Source of the DNA: Microbulbifer sp. YPW1
GTDB lineage: Bacteria; Pseudomonadota; Gammaproteobacteria; Pseudomonadales; Cellvibrionaceae
Assembly (NCBI RefSeq): GCF_013367775.1
Contig: NZ_CP055157.1
Location: 1,901,001 to 1,965,000, forward strand
Length of the DNA: 64,000 nt
Reading direction: 5' to 3'
Positions 17,277-25,169 of this stretch are shown here, one piece after another; within the stretch, counting starts at the first letter, position 1, and each line of letters opens with the position of its first letter. The notes under the pieces are model-generated. The model was not told where the DNA came from. It saw only the letters and a list, made by a program, of their open reading frames with translations, and did no database searches. A program made the position numbers and the translations under genes.

Positions 17277-17474
17277 ATGGAAGAGTATCAAGTAATGATT
17301 CAGTCGCGGGAGTGGCTGGTCGGGTGGGGAACACTTTCTCTGATTAACGCTGGCTTGGCTCAGGGTAAAAATCGTAGTGGACTCATCTGGTGGATTCTGA
17401 GCCTCATTTTCGGGCCCCTGGCGACACTGGTTCTCGTGCTACTCAGCAAGGCACCAGCAAAACCTTACGACTGA
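17277..17474 (+). CDS. Small membrane protein, unknown
   Basis: 65 residues from the ATG at 17277, with GGTGG just upstream; a longer TTG start at 17244 is less likely. The N-terminal half is amphipathic, then a basic ...GKNRSGLIWW leads into one transmembrane helix ILSLIFGPLATLVLVLL. Many bacteria encode short proteins with a K-x-R-S/G...FGP pattern of unknown role. It is called on the sensible membrane topology and start; no partner is evident and it is followed by a repeat element. Confidence 0.55.
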   Translation: MEEYQVMIQSREWLVGWGTLSLINAGLAQGKNRSGLIWWILSLIFGPLATLVLVLLSKAPAKPYD

Positions 17475-17509
17475 ACAACTTACGAAGTTCCGAATTTAAA
17501 CGAGAAGGT

Positions 17510-17615
17510 AAGGTAGCGGGTATCTGTTTTCAAAAGCGTCGGCGACAGGGACGTCGCCGACGCAGCCTACAGGGATGTATTCATGGCGGTTTTGAAAACA
17601 GATACCCGGTACCTT
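17510..17615 (-). repeat. 106-nt nested-hairpin repeat, copy B
   Basis: Minus-strand copy. The 26-nt outer arms (17510-17535 and 17590-17615) pair at 25 of 26 positions; the inner stem is 11 bp, GCGTCGGCGAC (17536-17546) with GTCGCCGACGC (17553-17563), around the loop AGGGAC; the 26-nt core is at 17564-17589 and differs from copy C at only 4 positions. It lies between the small membrane protein gene and the 3' end of uxaA, which are convergent. Confidence 0.9.
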
Positions 17616-17679
17616 GCCGCCAAAGACCTGCTTTAAAGCGCCTAGACCACCAAGGTCTTTTGAAACTCTAAAAGTAAAA

Positions 17680-17697
17680 AACCGGCACTGGGCCGGT
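17680..17697 (-). terminator. Intrinsic terminator of uxaA
   Basis: ACCGGC (17681-17686) pairs with GCCGGT (17692-17697). Read on the minus strand it is followed by six T residues (17675-17680), directly after the uxaA stop. Confidence 0.8.
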
Positions 17698-17720
17698 TTA
17701 TAGAGTGAAATGCGTAAAGG

Positions 17721-19244
17721 TCAAACTACCGCACCAATATGCCAGGGTGCAAACTCGTTATCACCGTAATCGAGTTTTTCACTGGCACTCTGCTCGCCAG
17801 ACGCAATCGCCAGAATGTGTTTGAAAATCATCTCGCCACATTCCGCAACGGTGTAACGCTTGTCCAGGATGCCGCCGCAGTCGATATCCATATCCTCGCG
17901 CATACGCTCGAATAGGTTGGAATTACTGGCCAGCTTGATACTGGGAACCGGCTTGCCGCCGAACGCGGAACCGCGGCCGGTGGTGAAGCACACCACGTTC
18001 GCGCCACTGGCCACCTGGCCGGTCACAGATACCGGGTCGAATCCGGGGCTGTCCATAAACACCAGGCCCTTCTTGCGCACTTGCTCTGCGTACATGTAAA
18101 CATCCTGCAGCGCGGTAGTGCCGCCCTTGGCCTGGGCGCCCAGGGACTTTTCCGCAATCGTCGTCAGGCCACCAGCCTTGTTGCCTGGAGACGGATTGTT
18201 GTTCAGCTCGACACCGTTCATCCGCGTGTAGTTTTCCCACCACTCGATACGGTCAACCAGCTTCTGGGCGACTTCCGGAGAAGCCGCGCGGCGGGTCAGC
18301 AGATGTTCGGCGCCGTAAATTTCCGGGGTTTCGGAATAAATAACAGTGCCGCCGTTACGCACCAGGATATCTGCTGCCGCACCCAGGCCCGCATTCGCGG
18401 TAATACCGGAGTAGGCATCACTACCGCCGCACTGTACCGCCAGTGTAAGTTCGGAAGCCGGAATCGGCTCGCGCTCACAGGCGTTGGCCGCGGGCAGCAT
18501 TTCTGTCATTCGCTCGATGCCGGACTCGATTGCAGCGCGGGTGCCGCCCTGCTGTTGAATGGTCATCACCTGGAAGCTACCGCTTTCCTGCAAACCGGTT
18601 TCGCGCATCAGGCTGGTGATCTGCATGGCTTCACAGCCAAGGCCGATCAACAGAACGCCGGCAAAATTCGGGTGCGCAATATAGCCGTGCAGGGTGCGCA
18701 ACAGGGTCTGGTAGCCCTCACCGGAAGTGGACATGCCACAGCCACTGTCGTGGCCCAGTGCCACTATGCCGTCGATATTGGGGAAGTCGCGCAGTTTTCC
18801 GCTGTCGCGGAAATGAGAGGCGATGGCCCGGGAAACGGTAACCGAACAGTTTACGGTAGAGACCACGGCCAGATAGTTGCGGGTGCCGGCTTTGCCGCTC
18901 GGGCGACGATAACCCATAAAGGTGGCGCGTTCTTCCGGTGCCACCAGTTCGGTAGGAACGTAATCCCGGCAGAAGTCGTGCTCCACTGTGTGGTTGCCCG
19001 CTTCCATATTGAATTCGTGGACGTGAGTACCGGGAGCAATATCCTCCCGGGCAAAACCGATAACCTGGCCGTATTTGATGACCGCTTCACCGGCACGGAT
19101 TGCGCGCACGCAGACCTTGTGCATCGCCGGGACATCAGTCACCAGCGGCATCATGCTGCCGCCCCAGTTGACCAGCGTACCGGCGGGTAGGGGCACCTTG
19201 CTCACGGCGACGTTATCGTCGGTATGTATATGAATGAGATCCAT
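17721..19244 (-). CDS. uxaA: Altronate dehydratase
   Basis: 507 residues, near the 495 of E. coli UxaA. The N-terminal SAF-like domain (DNVAVSKVPLPAGT to about residue 90) and the large C-terminal domain (GYRRPSGKAGTRNYLAVV, NCSVTVSRAIA, GHDSGCGM, GLGCEA) are both present. It dehydrates D-altronate to 2-keto-3-deoxygluconate (KDG) with Fe(II)/Mn(II), the last step of the galacturonate branch before KdgK. It is transcribed divergently from a FadR-type regulator, and the shared 340-base region holds TGGTAAGGCC and a second operator also found before the polygalacturonase, so it is probably repressed in the absence of uronates. Start: ATG with AGGA-like site. Confidence 0.95.
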   Translation of the reverse strand: MDLIHIHTDDNVAVSKVPLPAGTLVNWGGSMMPLVTDVPAMHKVCVRAIRAGEAVIKYGQVIGFAREDIAPGTHVHEFNMEAGNHTVEHDFCRDYVPTELVAPEERATFMGYRRPSGKAGTRNYLAVVSTVNCSVTVSRAIASHFRDSGKLRDFPNIDGIVALGHDSGCGMSTSGEGYQTLLRTLHGYIAHPNFAGVLLIGLGCEAMQITSLMRETGLQESGSFQVMTIQQQGGTRAAIESGIERMTEMLPAANACEREPIPASELTLAVQCGGSDAYSGITANAGLGAAADILVRNGGTVIYSETPEIYGAEHLLTRRAASPEVAQKLVDRIEWWENYTRMNGVELNNNPSPGNKAGGLTTIAEKSLGAQAKGGTTALQDVYMYAEQVRKKGLVFMDSPGFDPVSVTGQVASGANVVCFTTGRGSAFGGKPVPSIKLASNSNLFERMREDMDIDCGGILDKRYTVAECGEMIFKHILAIASGEQSASEKLDYGDNEFAPWHIGAVV

Positions 19245-19315
19245 CTTGTCCTGACTCCGCTAATTTCGGACTCGCGGTCAGTTGTCGTTATGATTGGTTG
19301 CAATCTAACACTATA

Positions 19316-19370
19316 TTGGTAAGGCCGCAATCGTCAGGATAGTAGGATTTGGTAAGACTGTATTGGCAAG
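19316..19370. promoter_or_regulatory. Operators between uxaA and FadR-type regulator
   Basis: Two elements: TTGGTAAGGCC at 19316-19326, and a 22-nt element at 19349-19370 (TTGGTAAGACTG followed by TATTGGCAAG) that matches the element at 20469-20490 at 20 of 22 positions. The E. coli UxuR/ExuR consensus is TTGGTATACCAA-like, so autoregulation by the neighbouring GntR protein is inferred. Confidence 0.65.
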
Positions 19371-19583
19371 TTCCGTGTTGTGGTGGCTAAACCCGTTCTG
19401 TTAGACTGCACGATCGGATTTCGCATAGGGACGCTATATAGGAAGCGTGGTTTGGCGCTGATATATAGTCGGTACTGGTCAGCAGGATGTGGTCAGGTCG
19501 CGTAAGCCCCCTGAGGGTAGCGCGGGATGCGATAGCCAATTACAGAAGAACAGATGCTGTTACAAATGCAGGAGAGTACCTCG

Positions 19584-20321
19584 ATGCAGGGTGCCAGACT
19601 TTATCAACAGGTAGCCGAAAAACTGGCTGCCGCCATTGCCGCCGGCGACTACCCGGCCGGCACTCGTTTGCCGGCAGAGCGCAAACTCGCCGAGCGTTTC
19701 GAGGTAAGCCGCCCCACCGTACGTGAAGCCATTATCGCCCTCGAGTTGGCGGGGTGTGTGGAAGTAAAAGGTGGTTCTGGCGTTTACGTGACCGACACCG
19801 AAGCCAGCGCCTTTTCTGCGGGTGAAAGTGATATCGGAGCGTTCGAGATTCTGCAGGCGCGCATGATGTTTGAGGGTGAGGCTGCCGGCCTCGCTGCGCG
19901 CGAGATGAGTGACTCCGAGGTCGCAGAGCTTGCGGCCATCCTGGATGAAATGGTGGCGGAAAACGCCACTGAATCATCTGCCGAAGTGGCGGATGAGAAA
20001 TTCCACCTGCATATCGCCCGCTGTACCCACAACGATGCCGTGGTGTCTGTGTGTGAGCACCTGTGGAAACTGCGCAACAATTCTTCTGTCTCCGCCCGTA
20101 TTCTGGAGAAGGTGCGCCAGGCCGGTTCCAAGCCGCGTATCGAGGAGCACCGCCGCATTCTGGAGGCGATCCAGAAAAGAGACCCGGAAGGTGCGCGCAA
20201 TGCGATGCGCGACCACCTGCAGCGGGTGGTCCAACAGCTGCTGGATGCCACCGAAGCCGAGGCCCTTGAGCAGGCCCGTCGCGAGATGAGCGCTGCCCGG
20301 CAGAGATTTGCCCTGCCCTGA
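19584..20321 (+). CDS. FadR-subfamily GntR regulator (UxuR/ExuR-like), first paralogue
   Basis: 245 residues from the ATG at 19584, fixed by AGGAGAG (19570-19576) seven bases upstream; upstream ATGs at 19554 and 19566 lack a site. Winged HTH: ARLYQQVAEKLAAAIAAGDY, GTRLPAERKLAERFEVSRPT, VREAIIALELAGCVEV. From about residue 90 an FCD ligand-binding domain with the metal His pattern DEKFHLHIA, EEHRRILEAI and MRDHLQRV. FCD-GntR repressors of this type (UxuR, ExuR) respond to uronates such as fructuronate or tagaturonate. It is divergent from uxaA and upstream of the polygalacturonase, so control of this locus is the natural inference. Confidence 0.88.
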   Translation: MQGARLYQQVAEKLAAAIAAGDYPAGTRLPAERKLAERFEVSRPTVREAIIALELAGCVEVKGGSGVYVTDTEASAFSAGESDIGAFEILQARMMFEGEAAGLAAREMSDSEVAELAAILDEMVAENATESSAEVADEKFHLHIARCTHNDAVVSVCEHLWKLRNNSSVSARILEKVRQAGSKPRIEEHRRILEAIQKRDPEGARNAMRDHLQRVVQQLLDATEAEALEQARREMSAARQRFALP

Positions 20322-20348
20322 CCCCATTGATTGCTCTGCATTTCCTGA

Positions 20349-20373
20349 AGCCGGCCACTGCGCCGGCTTTTTT
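20349..20373 (+). terminator. Intrinsic terminator after the first regulator
   Basis: AGCCGGC (20349-20355) pairs with GCCGGCT (20362-20368) and is followed by a run of T to 20373. Confidence 0.85.
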
Positions 20374-20468
20374 GTGCCTTATTTTTGACCGTCGTCAATG
20401 GAATCGTTGCGGTACCCCCGTGCTATTTCCGGCGCTGGTGTGGCCGGCTGGTTGTTGCCCTCCAAAAA

Positions 20469-20490
20469 TTGGTATGACAGTATTGGCAAG
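20469..20490 (+). promoter_or_regulatory. UxuR/ExuR-like operator before polygalacturonase
   Basis: TTGGTATGAC followed by AGTATTGGCAAG, 97 bases before the GH28 start; near-identical to the element in the uxaA regulatory region (20 of 22 positions). Confidence 0.65.
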
Positions 20491-20586
20491 ATTTTTTTGA
20501 CTGGTCTTGCCGCAAGCGTGGGTGGGGCCATGGCGATGATTTCTGTCCCTATAAGCCAGTACAACAATAAGCCTTGGGAGGTATTT

Positions 20587-22026
20587 ATGACTGGACTCAA
20601 CCGGCGGGTATTCCTGCAATCCATGGCGGCCGCAGCCGCGGTGCCAGCTTTCACCGGTTTGCTGCCCAATGCGGTAGCCATGAGCCGTCCGCCCAAAGCT
20701 CAGTACAACGGCCCCTGGGCACAGGTTCCCAAGATCCTTTCCGCGATCAAGCTGCCGGCTATTCCCGCGCGCGACTTCAATCTGAAAGAGCTCGGCGCCA
20801 AGGGCGAGGGCGAGGATGCCAGCGAGTTCTTTGCCGCCGCCGTTGAGGCCAGTCGCAAGGCGGGCGGTGGCCGTATTGTGGTCCCAGCAGGTAAATACCG
20901 CACCGGTCCCATCCACCTGGTTTCCAACACCGAGCTGCATGTGGAAGAGGGGGCGGAAATCCACTTTATCCCGGATCCGGAGCGCTACCTGCCCGCGGTC
21001 AAGACCCGCTGGGAGGGGATGGAAATGATGGGGTACTCGCCGCTGATCTATGCCCACCAGTGTGAAAACGTCGCCCTCACCGGCAAGGGGCTGATCGATG
21101 GCGGTGCCGACTGCGACACCTGGTGGCCGTGGAAGGGCAAGAACGGCAAGTGCGATAACAGTTCCAACGAAGGGGATACCCAGCATCCGGCGCGCGCCAA
21201 GTTAATGGAAGAGATGGAGGCCGGGGTTCCCGTAGCCGACCGCCACTATGCCGAGGGCTCCTTCCTGCGTCCGCCGCTGGTGCAGTTTTATGAATGTAAC
21301 AATGTGCTGATTGAAGGGGTCACCCTGGAGAACTCCCCGTTCTGGGTGATTCATCCGGTGCTGTGTGAAGGTTTGACCGTGCGCGGAGTGACGACAAGGA
21401 GCCATGGTCCCAATTCCGATGGCTGTGACCCCGAATCCTGCAAGAATGTGCTGATCGAAGACTGCCTGTTCGATAACGGCGACGACTGCATCGCAATCAA
21501 GTCCGGCCGCAACGCCGACGGTCGCCGGGTCAATGTGCCCACCGAAAACGTGATTGTTCGGAACTGCCAGATGCGCGATGGTCACGGTGGCCTGGTGCTC
21601 GGCAGTGAGATTTCCGGTGGTGTGCACAACGTGTTCCTGGAGGACTGTGTGATGAGCAGTCCGCACCTCGAACGCGGTCTGCGTATCAAGACTAATGCCA
21701 TGCGCGGCGGCAATATCCACGATATCTACGTGCGCAACCTCACCATCGGTCAGGTGAAAGACGTCATCGTAATCAACTTCTACTACGAGGAAGGGGACAA
21801 TGGCGACTTCGATCCGAATGTGTACAACATTCAGGTCGAGAACCTGATCTGCAAAGAGGCCAACCGCGCCTTCCATATCCGCGGATTCGAGCGGGCCCCC
21901 ATCCGTGGTCTGCAGATTTCCGACAGTCGCATTGACCAGGCGGCCTCTCTTGGTGTGATCGAAGAGGTGACTGGTCTGACCGTGTCCAATGTCTCTATCA
22001 ATGGCGAAGCCTTCAAGCCGAGCTGA
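20587..22026 (+). CDS. Tat-exported GH28 polygalacturonase
   Basis: 479 residues from the ATG at 20587 (GGGAGG eight bases upstream). A twin-arginine signal LNRRVFLQSMAAAAAVPAF opens the protein. The rest is a GH28 right-handed beta-helix with all signature elements: Asp278 in GPNSDGCDP, Asp299-Asp300 in NGDDCIAIKSG, His333 in DGHGGLVLGSE and Arg366-x-Lys368 in RGLRIKT. These residues perform inverting hydrolysis of alpha-1,4-galacturonan; an EG-x-T/exo-type substrate end is possible but not decided. Expected location: periplasm, acting on imported oligogalacturonides. It has a uronate-type operator upstream and precedes the TonB receptor. Confidence 0.93.
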   Translation: MTGLNRRVFLQSMAAAAAVPAFTGLLPNAVAMSRPPKAQYNGPWAQVPKILSAIKLPAIPARDFNLKELGAKGEGEDASEFFAAAVEASRKAGGGRIVVPAGKYRTGPIHLVSNTELHVEEGAEIHFIPDPERYLPAVKTRWEGMEMMGYSPLIYAHQCENVALTGKGLIDGGADCDTWWPWKGKNGKCDNSSNEGDTQHPARAKLMEEMEAGVPVADRHYAEGSFLRPPLVQFYECNNVLIEGVTLENSPFWVIHPVLCEGLTVRGVTTRSHGPNSDGCDPESCKNVLIEDCLFDNGDDCIAIKSGRNADGRRVNVPTENVIVRNCQMRDGHGGLVLGSEISGGVHNVFLEDCVMSSPHLERGLRIKTNAMRGGNIHDIYVRNLTIGQVKDVIVINFYYEEGDNGDFDPNVYNIQVENLICKEANRAFHIRGFERAPIRGLQISDSRIDQAASLGVIEEVTGLTVSNVSINGEAFKPS

Positions 22027-22058
22027 TCAGGCGGGTCTAAAAAGCCCCGCTTAGGACG

Positions 22059-22084
22059 GCCAGTGTCCGCTAAAGCGCACTGGC
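22059..22084 (+). terminator. Weak hairpin after GH28 gene
   Basis: GCCAGTG (22059-22065) pairs with CACTGGC (22078-22084), 33 bases after the stop. There is no T tract, so termination is uncertain. Confidence 0.35.
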
Positions 22085-22145
22085 TCCGCATCGATTGGCG
22101 CGCTATTCTACAAATTGACGAAAAATAAGCCGGAATAATCGCAGA

Positions 22146-22239
22146 ATTGGTCTGCCAAAAGTTGCCAGTTGGTAATCCGTGTGAGAATATCGGCATGCTT
22201 TGATAATAAGCGGTAATACCAAAAAAGGTTTTACCAAAT
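22146..22239 (+). promoter_or_regulatory. Operator cluster before TonB receptor
   Basis: ATTGGTCTGCCAA at 22146-22158, GTTGGTAATCC-type half-site near 22168, GGTAATACC at 22212-22220 and GGTTTTACCAAA at 22228-22239. Several inverted GGT...ACC arms lie within 100 bases of the receptor start. Confidence 0.5.
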
Positions 22240-22268
22240 ATAAAAGACGATAAGCGGAGATGAGAGTC

Positions 22269-25004
22269 ATGAAGACCTTCGAGCTGAAACCACTCACTCT
22301 TGCGATGGCCATTGTTGCGGTACCGGCCTTTGCGCAAGAAGCAGATACCTCTGGCGATGCCAGCCTGGAAGAAATCACCGTAACCGGAAGTTATGCGGGC
22401 AGCCTGGCGAAAGCGCTGGACACCAAGCGTGACTCCGCGGGCATGGTTGACTCCATCCTGGCAGAAGACATCGCGGATTTTCCCGATCAGAACCTGGCGG
22501 AATCACTGCAGCGCATCCCCGGTGTTGCGATTGACCGTGACGGCGGTCAGGGGCGTGGCATCACCGTTCGCGGCCTGAACTCCACCTTTACTCGTGTACA
22601 GATCAACGGCATGCAGGCGCAGTCCTTGGCTGCGGGCTCCGGCGGTGTGCAGACCAGCCGCGGCTTCGACTTCAACGTATTCGCCTCCGAGCTGTTCAAC
22701 CGTCTGGACGTTTACAAGTCCACCTCAGCGGAGCTGGAAGAAGGTTCTCTGGGTGCAACTGTTGCCCTGCGTACCGCGCGTCCTTTCGATTACGATCCCG
22801 TTACCGTGGTTGCCAACGTACAGGGCAGCTACAACGACGGCAGTGAAGAGTTCACCCCGCGTACTTCTGCGCTGGTAAGCTTTACTAACGAAGAGCAGAC
22901 CCTGGGGGCACTGTTCTCCGTCGCCTTTTCCGAGCGGAATGTGTTTGGCTATGGCGCCGACACCGGCCGTTGGGAAGATGACAATTTCGGTAGCTGTTCT
23001 GCTTGTGGCGACGATGAAGCAGAGTTTGACCGCGTCAAGAGTGCCTGGCATCCGCGTATTCCGCGCTACATGAACCGCAACTACACGCAAGACCGCTTGG
23101 GTGTGACCTCTTCCCTGCAGTGGCAGATCGCCGACTCCACCCTGCTGAGCTTTGACGGCCTGTACTCCAATCTGGATTCTCAGCGTACCGAGCCGAATAT
23201 CAACCCGATTTCCCTGGCGCGTACCGGCGACACCGGTAATGCAGAGACCGACGTTGCGGCATACACAATCGACCGCAACAATAACCTGATCACTGCCACC
23301 ATGGATGGCGTTGATACCCGTGCGGAAAACTTCCTTGCGGACTGGGGCTCTGAATTTGCCCAGTACTCCCTGACTCTGGAGCACGATTTCAGCGAAGACT
23401 TCCACGTGAAAGTTCTCGCCGGTGGATCCGACTCCCAGCTGGACAACCGCGAAAGTACCCTGGTGCTGGAGCACTTCAGCGAAAACGATCCTCGTCGCAT
23501 GATTGACTACGCTGAGTCTAACGACACGGTCACCTACGACTACACCAACATGACTTCTCCGGACATCGCCTTTGGCTTCGATGTGACTGACCCGGCGAAC
23601 TGGGAATTGTCTGAAATTCGTGATCGTCTGTATGACGCAGAATCTTCAACTTCCACTTTCCGTATTGACCTGGACTACGCGCTGAACGATATGCTGACCC
23701 TGCGCGGTGGTGTTACCCAGAAGTCTTACGGCTATGAAATTGCTGGACTGCGCGCAGATACTTCTCTGTCTGGTGCCGACGCACGCGATGGTGTTGAAGA
23801 CGGCGAAGCCTGTGGTATCGGTTCCACCATTACTAGTGACATGGGCTCTGTAGCCAACCCCACTGGCCTGCCGTACTTCAAGGGCGACCTGGCGTTGGTT
23901 GATGCGGCCCTGGCAAGTGGCTGCTGGCCACACGCAGTACGTGCGGGCGATACCCGTGACGTAGAAGAGGAAAGCCTGGGTGTATACGCACAGGTTGACT
24001 TTGACACCGACGTCGCCGGCCGCCGCCTCCACGGTAACGTGGGCGTGCGCACAGTGGAGACTGAGCTGACCTCTACCGGTCTGCAGAACGGTGCTGTTGA
24101 AGTAACGGTTGAAAATGACTACCGCGATACACTGCCTTCTTTGAATCTGGCATACGAAGTGCTGGACGATGTAGTGGTGCGTGGTAGCGCTGCCAAGGTA
24201 ATGTCCCGCCCCAACCTGGGTACGCTGAACCCTGGCGGCAGCGTTGGCATCTTCGGCGATCCCACTGTTAGCTACGGCAACCCGTTCATCGAGCCGTTCC
24301 GTGCCAAGGCCTACGATCTGGGTGCCGAGTGGTACTTCGCTGAAAACGCGGTGGTGTCTGTGGCCTACTTCGTGAAAGACATCGAATCCCTGCCGATTAG
24401 CCAGACAGATATTTTGTCTTGGGCTGAAACCGGTCTGCCGGATAGTCTGCTGGGCGCTCAGTACGATGATCTGTACAACGCGGACTTCGAAGTTAAGCGC
24501 ACCGTAAACGGCGAGAAAGGTGGTGAGCTGGACGGTTGGGAGCTGCAATACCAGCAGCCGCTGACTTTCCTGCCGGGACCGGAATGGGTTCGTAACTTCG
24601 GTGTTATCGCCAACCTGACCAAAGTCAGCTCTGAGGTGACCTACCGTGTTGGCCAGCCCGATGAGTTCAAAGGCCCGCTGAGCGGCCAGTCTGACGATTC
24701 TTCCAACCTGACTCTGTATTGGGAGAACGACGATTTCTCTGCGCGTCTGTCCGTGGCGAATCGCGGTGAGTATTCCACCCGTCCGCAAGAGGCCAGTGAA
24801 GAAAAAAGACGCTACGTTGATGCTACTAGCTTCCTGGACTTCTCTGCCAGCTACCGTGTGAATGACAACCTCAAAGTTAACTTTGAGGCAATCAACCTCA
24901 CTGACGAGCCGGTATTTGAGTACATGGATGGCAATGCCAAGCGCATGATCACCGAGATCAGCACTGGTGCGCAGTACTTCGTAGGTGCTCAGTACAAGTT
25001 CTAA
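22269..25004 (+). CDS. TonB-dependent outer-membrane receptor (pectin locus, first)
   Basis: 911 residues from the ATG at 22269, set by GGAG ten bases upstream. Signal peptide MKTFELKPLTLAMAIVAVPAFAQ, then a TonB-box-like LEEITVTGS, the plug domain (DFPDQNLAESLQRIPGVAI, GRGITVRGLN, RVQINGMQAQ) and a long beta-barrel ending in an aromatic residue, QYKF. It belongs to the TonB receptor group that carries oligosaccharides in marine degraders; its place between the GH28 and GH105 genes indicates oligogalacturonides as cargo. No N-terminal STN domain is present, so it does not signal to an ECF sigma factor. Confidence 0.93.
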   Translation: MKTFELKPLTLAMAIVAVPAFAQEADTSGDASLEEITVTGSYAGSLAKALDTKRDSAGMVDSILAEDIADFPDQNLAESLQRIPGVAIDRDGGQGRGITVRGLNSTFTRVQINGMQAQSLAAGSGGVQTSRGFDFNVFASELFNRLDVYKSTSAELEEGSLGATVALRTARPFDYDPVTVVANVQGSYNDGSEEFTPRTSALVSFTNEEQTLGALFSVAFSERNVFGYGADTGRWEDDNFGSCSACGDDEAEFDRVKSAWHPRIPRYMNRNYTQDRLGVTSSLQWQIADSTLLSFDGLYSNLDSQRTEPNINPISLARTGDTGNAETDVAAYTIDRNNNLITATMDGVDTRAENFLADWGSEFAQYSLTLEHDFSEDFHVKVLAGGSDSQLDNRESTLVLEHFSENDPRRMIDYAESNDTVTYDYTNMTSPDIAFGFDVTDPANWELSEIRDRLYDAESSTSTFRIDLDYALNDMLTLRGGVTQKSYGYEIAGLRADTSLSGADARDGVEDGEACGIGSTITSDMGSVANPTGLPYFKGDLALVDAALASGCWPHAVRAGDTRDVEEESLGVYAQVDFDTDVAGRRLHGNVGVRTVETELTSTGLQNGAVEVTVENDYRDTLPSLNLAYEVLDDVVVRGSAAKVMSRPNLGTLNPGGSVGIFGDPTVSYGNPFIEPFRAKAYDLGAEWYFAENAVVSVAYFVKDIESLPISQTDILSWAETGLPDSLLGAQYDDLYNADFEVKRTVNGEKGGELDGWELQYQQPLTFLPGPEWVRNFGVIANLTKVSSEVTYRVGQPDEFKGPLSGQSDDSSNLTLYWENDDFSARLSVANRGEYSTRPQEASEEKRRYVDATSFLDFSASYRVNDNLKVNFEAINLTDEPVFEYMDGNAKRMITEISTGAQYFVGAQYKF

Positions 25005-25030
25005 TCTGATTTAGAGCTTCTCAGATGTAG

Positions 25031-25099
25031 CGGCCGGGTGCAGGGATCTGCCGGTGGGGACACCGGCGTAAGGATTCGAATTCGCACCCGGCCGTTTTT
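25031..25099 (+). terminator. Nested-hairpin intrinsic terminator after TonB receptor
   Basis: An 11-bp perfect outer stem, CGGCCGGGTGC (25031-25041) with GCACCCGGCCG (25084-25094), followed by T5. Inside it sits a second hairpin, GCCGGTG with CACCGGC. The nested layout resembles the 106-nt repeats in miniature but the core is not alike. Confidence 0.8.
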
Positions 25100-25169
25100 C
25101 GATTTAACGGCAAGCTAATTTGTTGATTGCCAGAAAAACAGAATAAAACCCGACTTCGTGGAGACCTCT

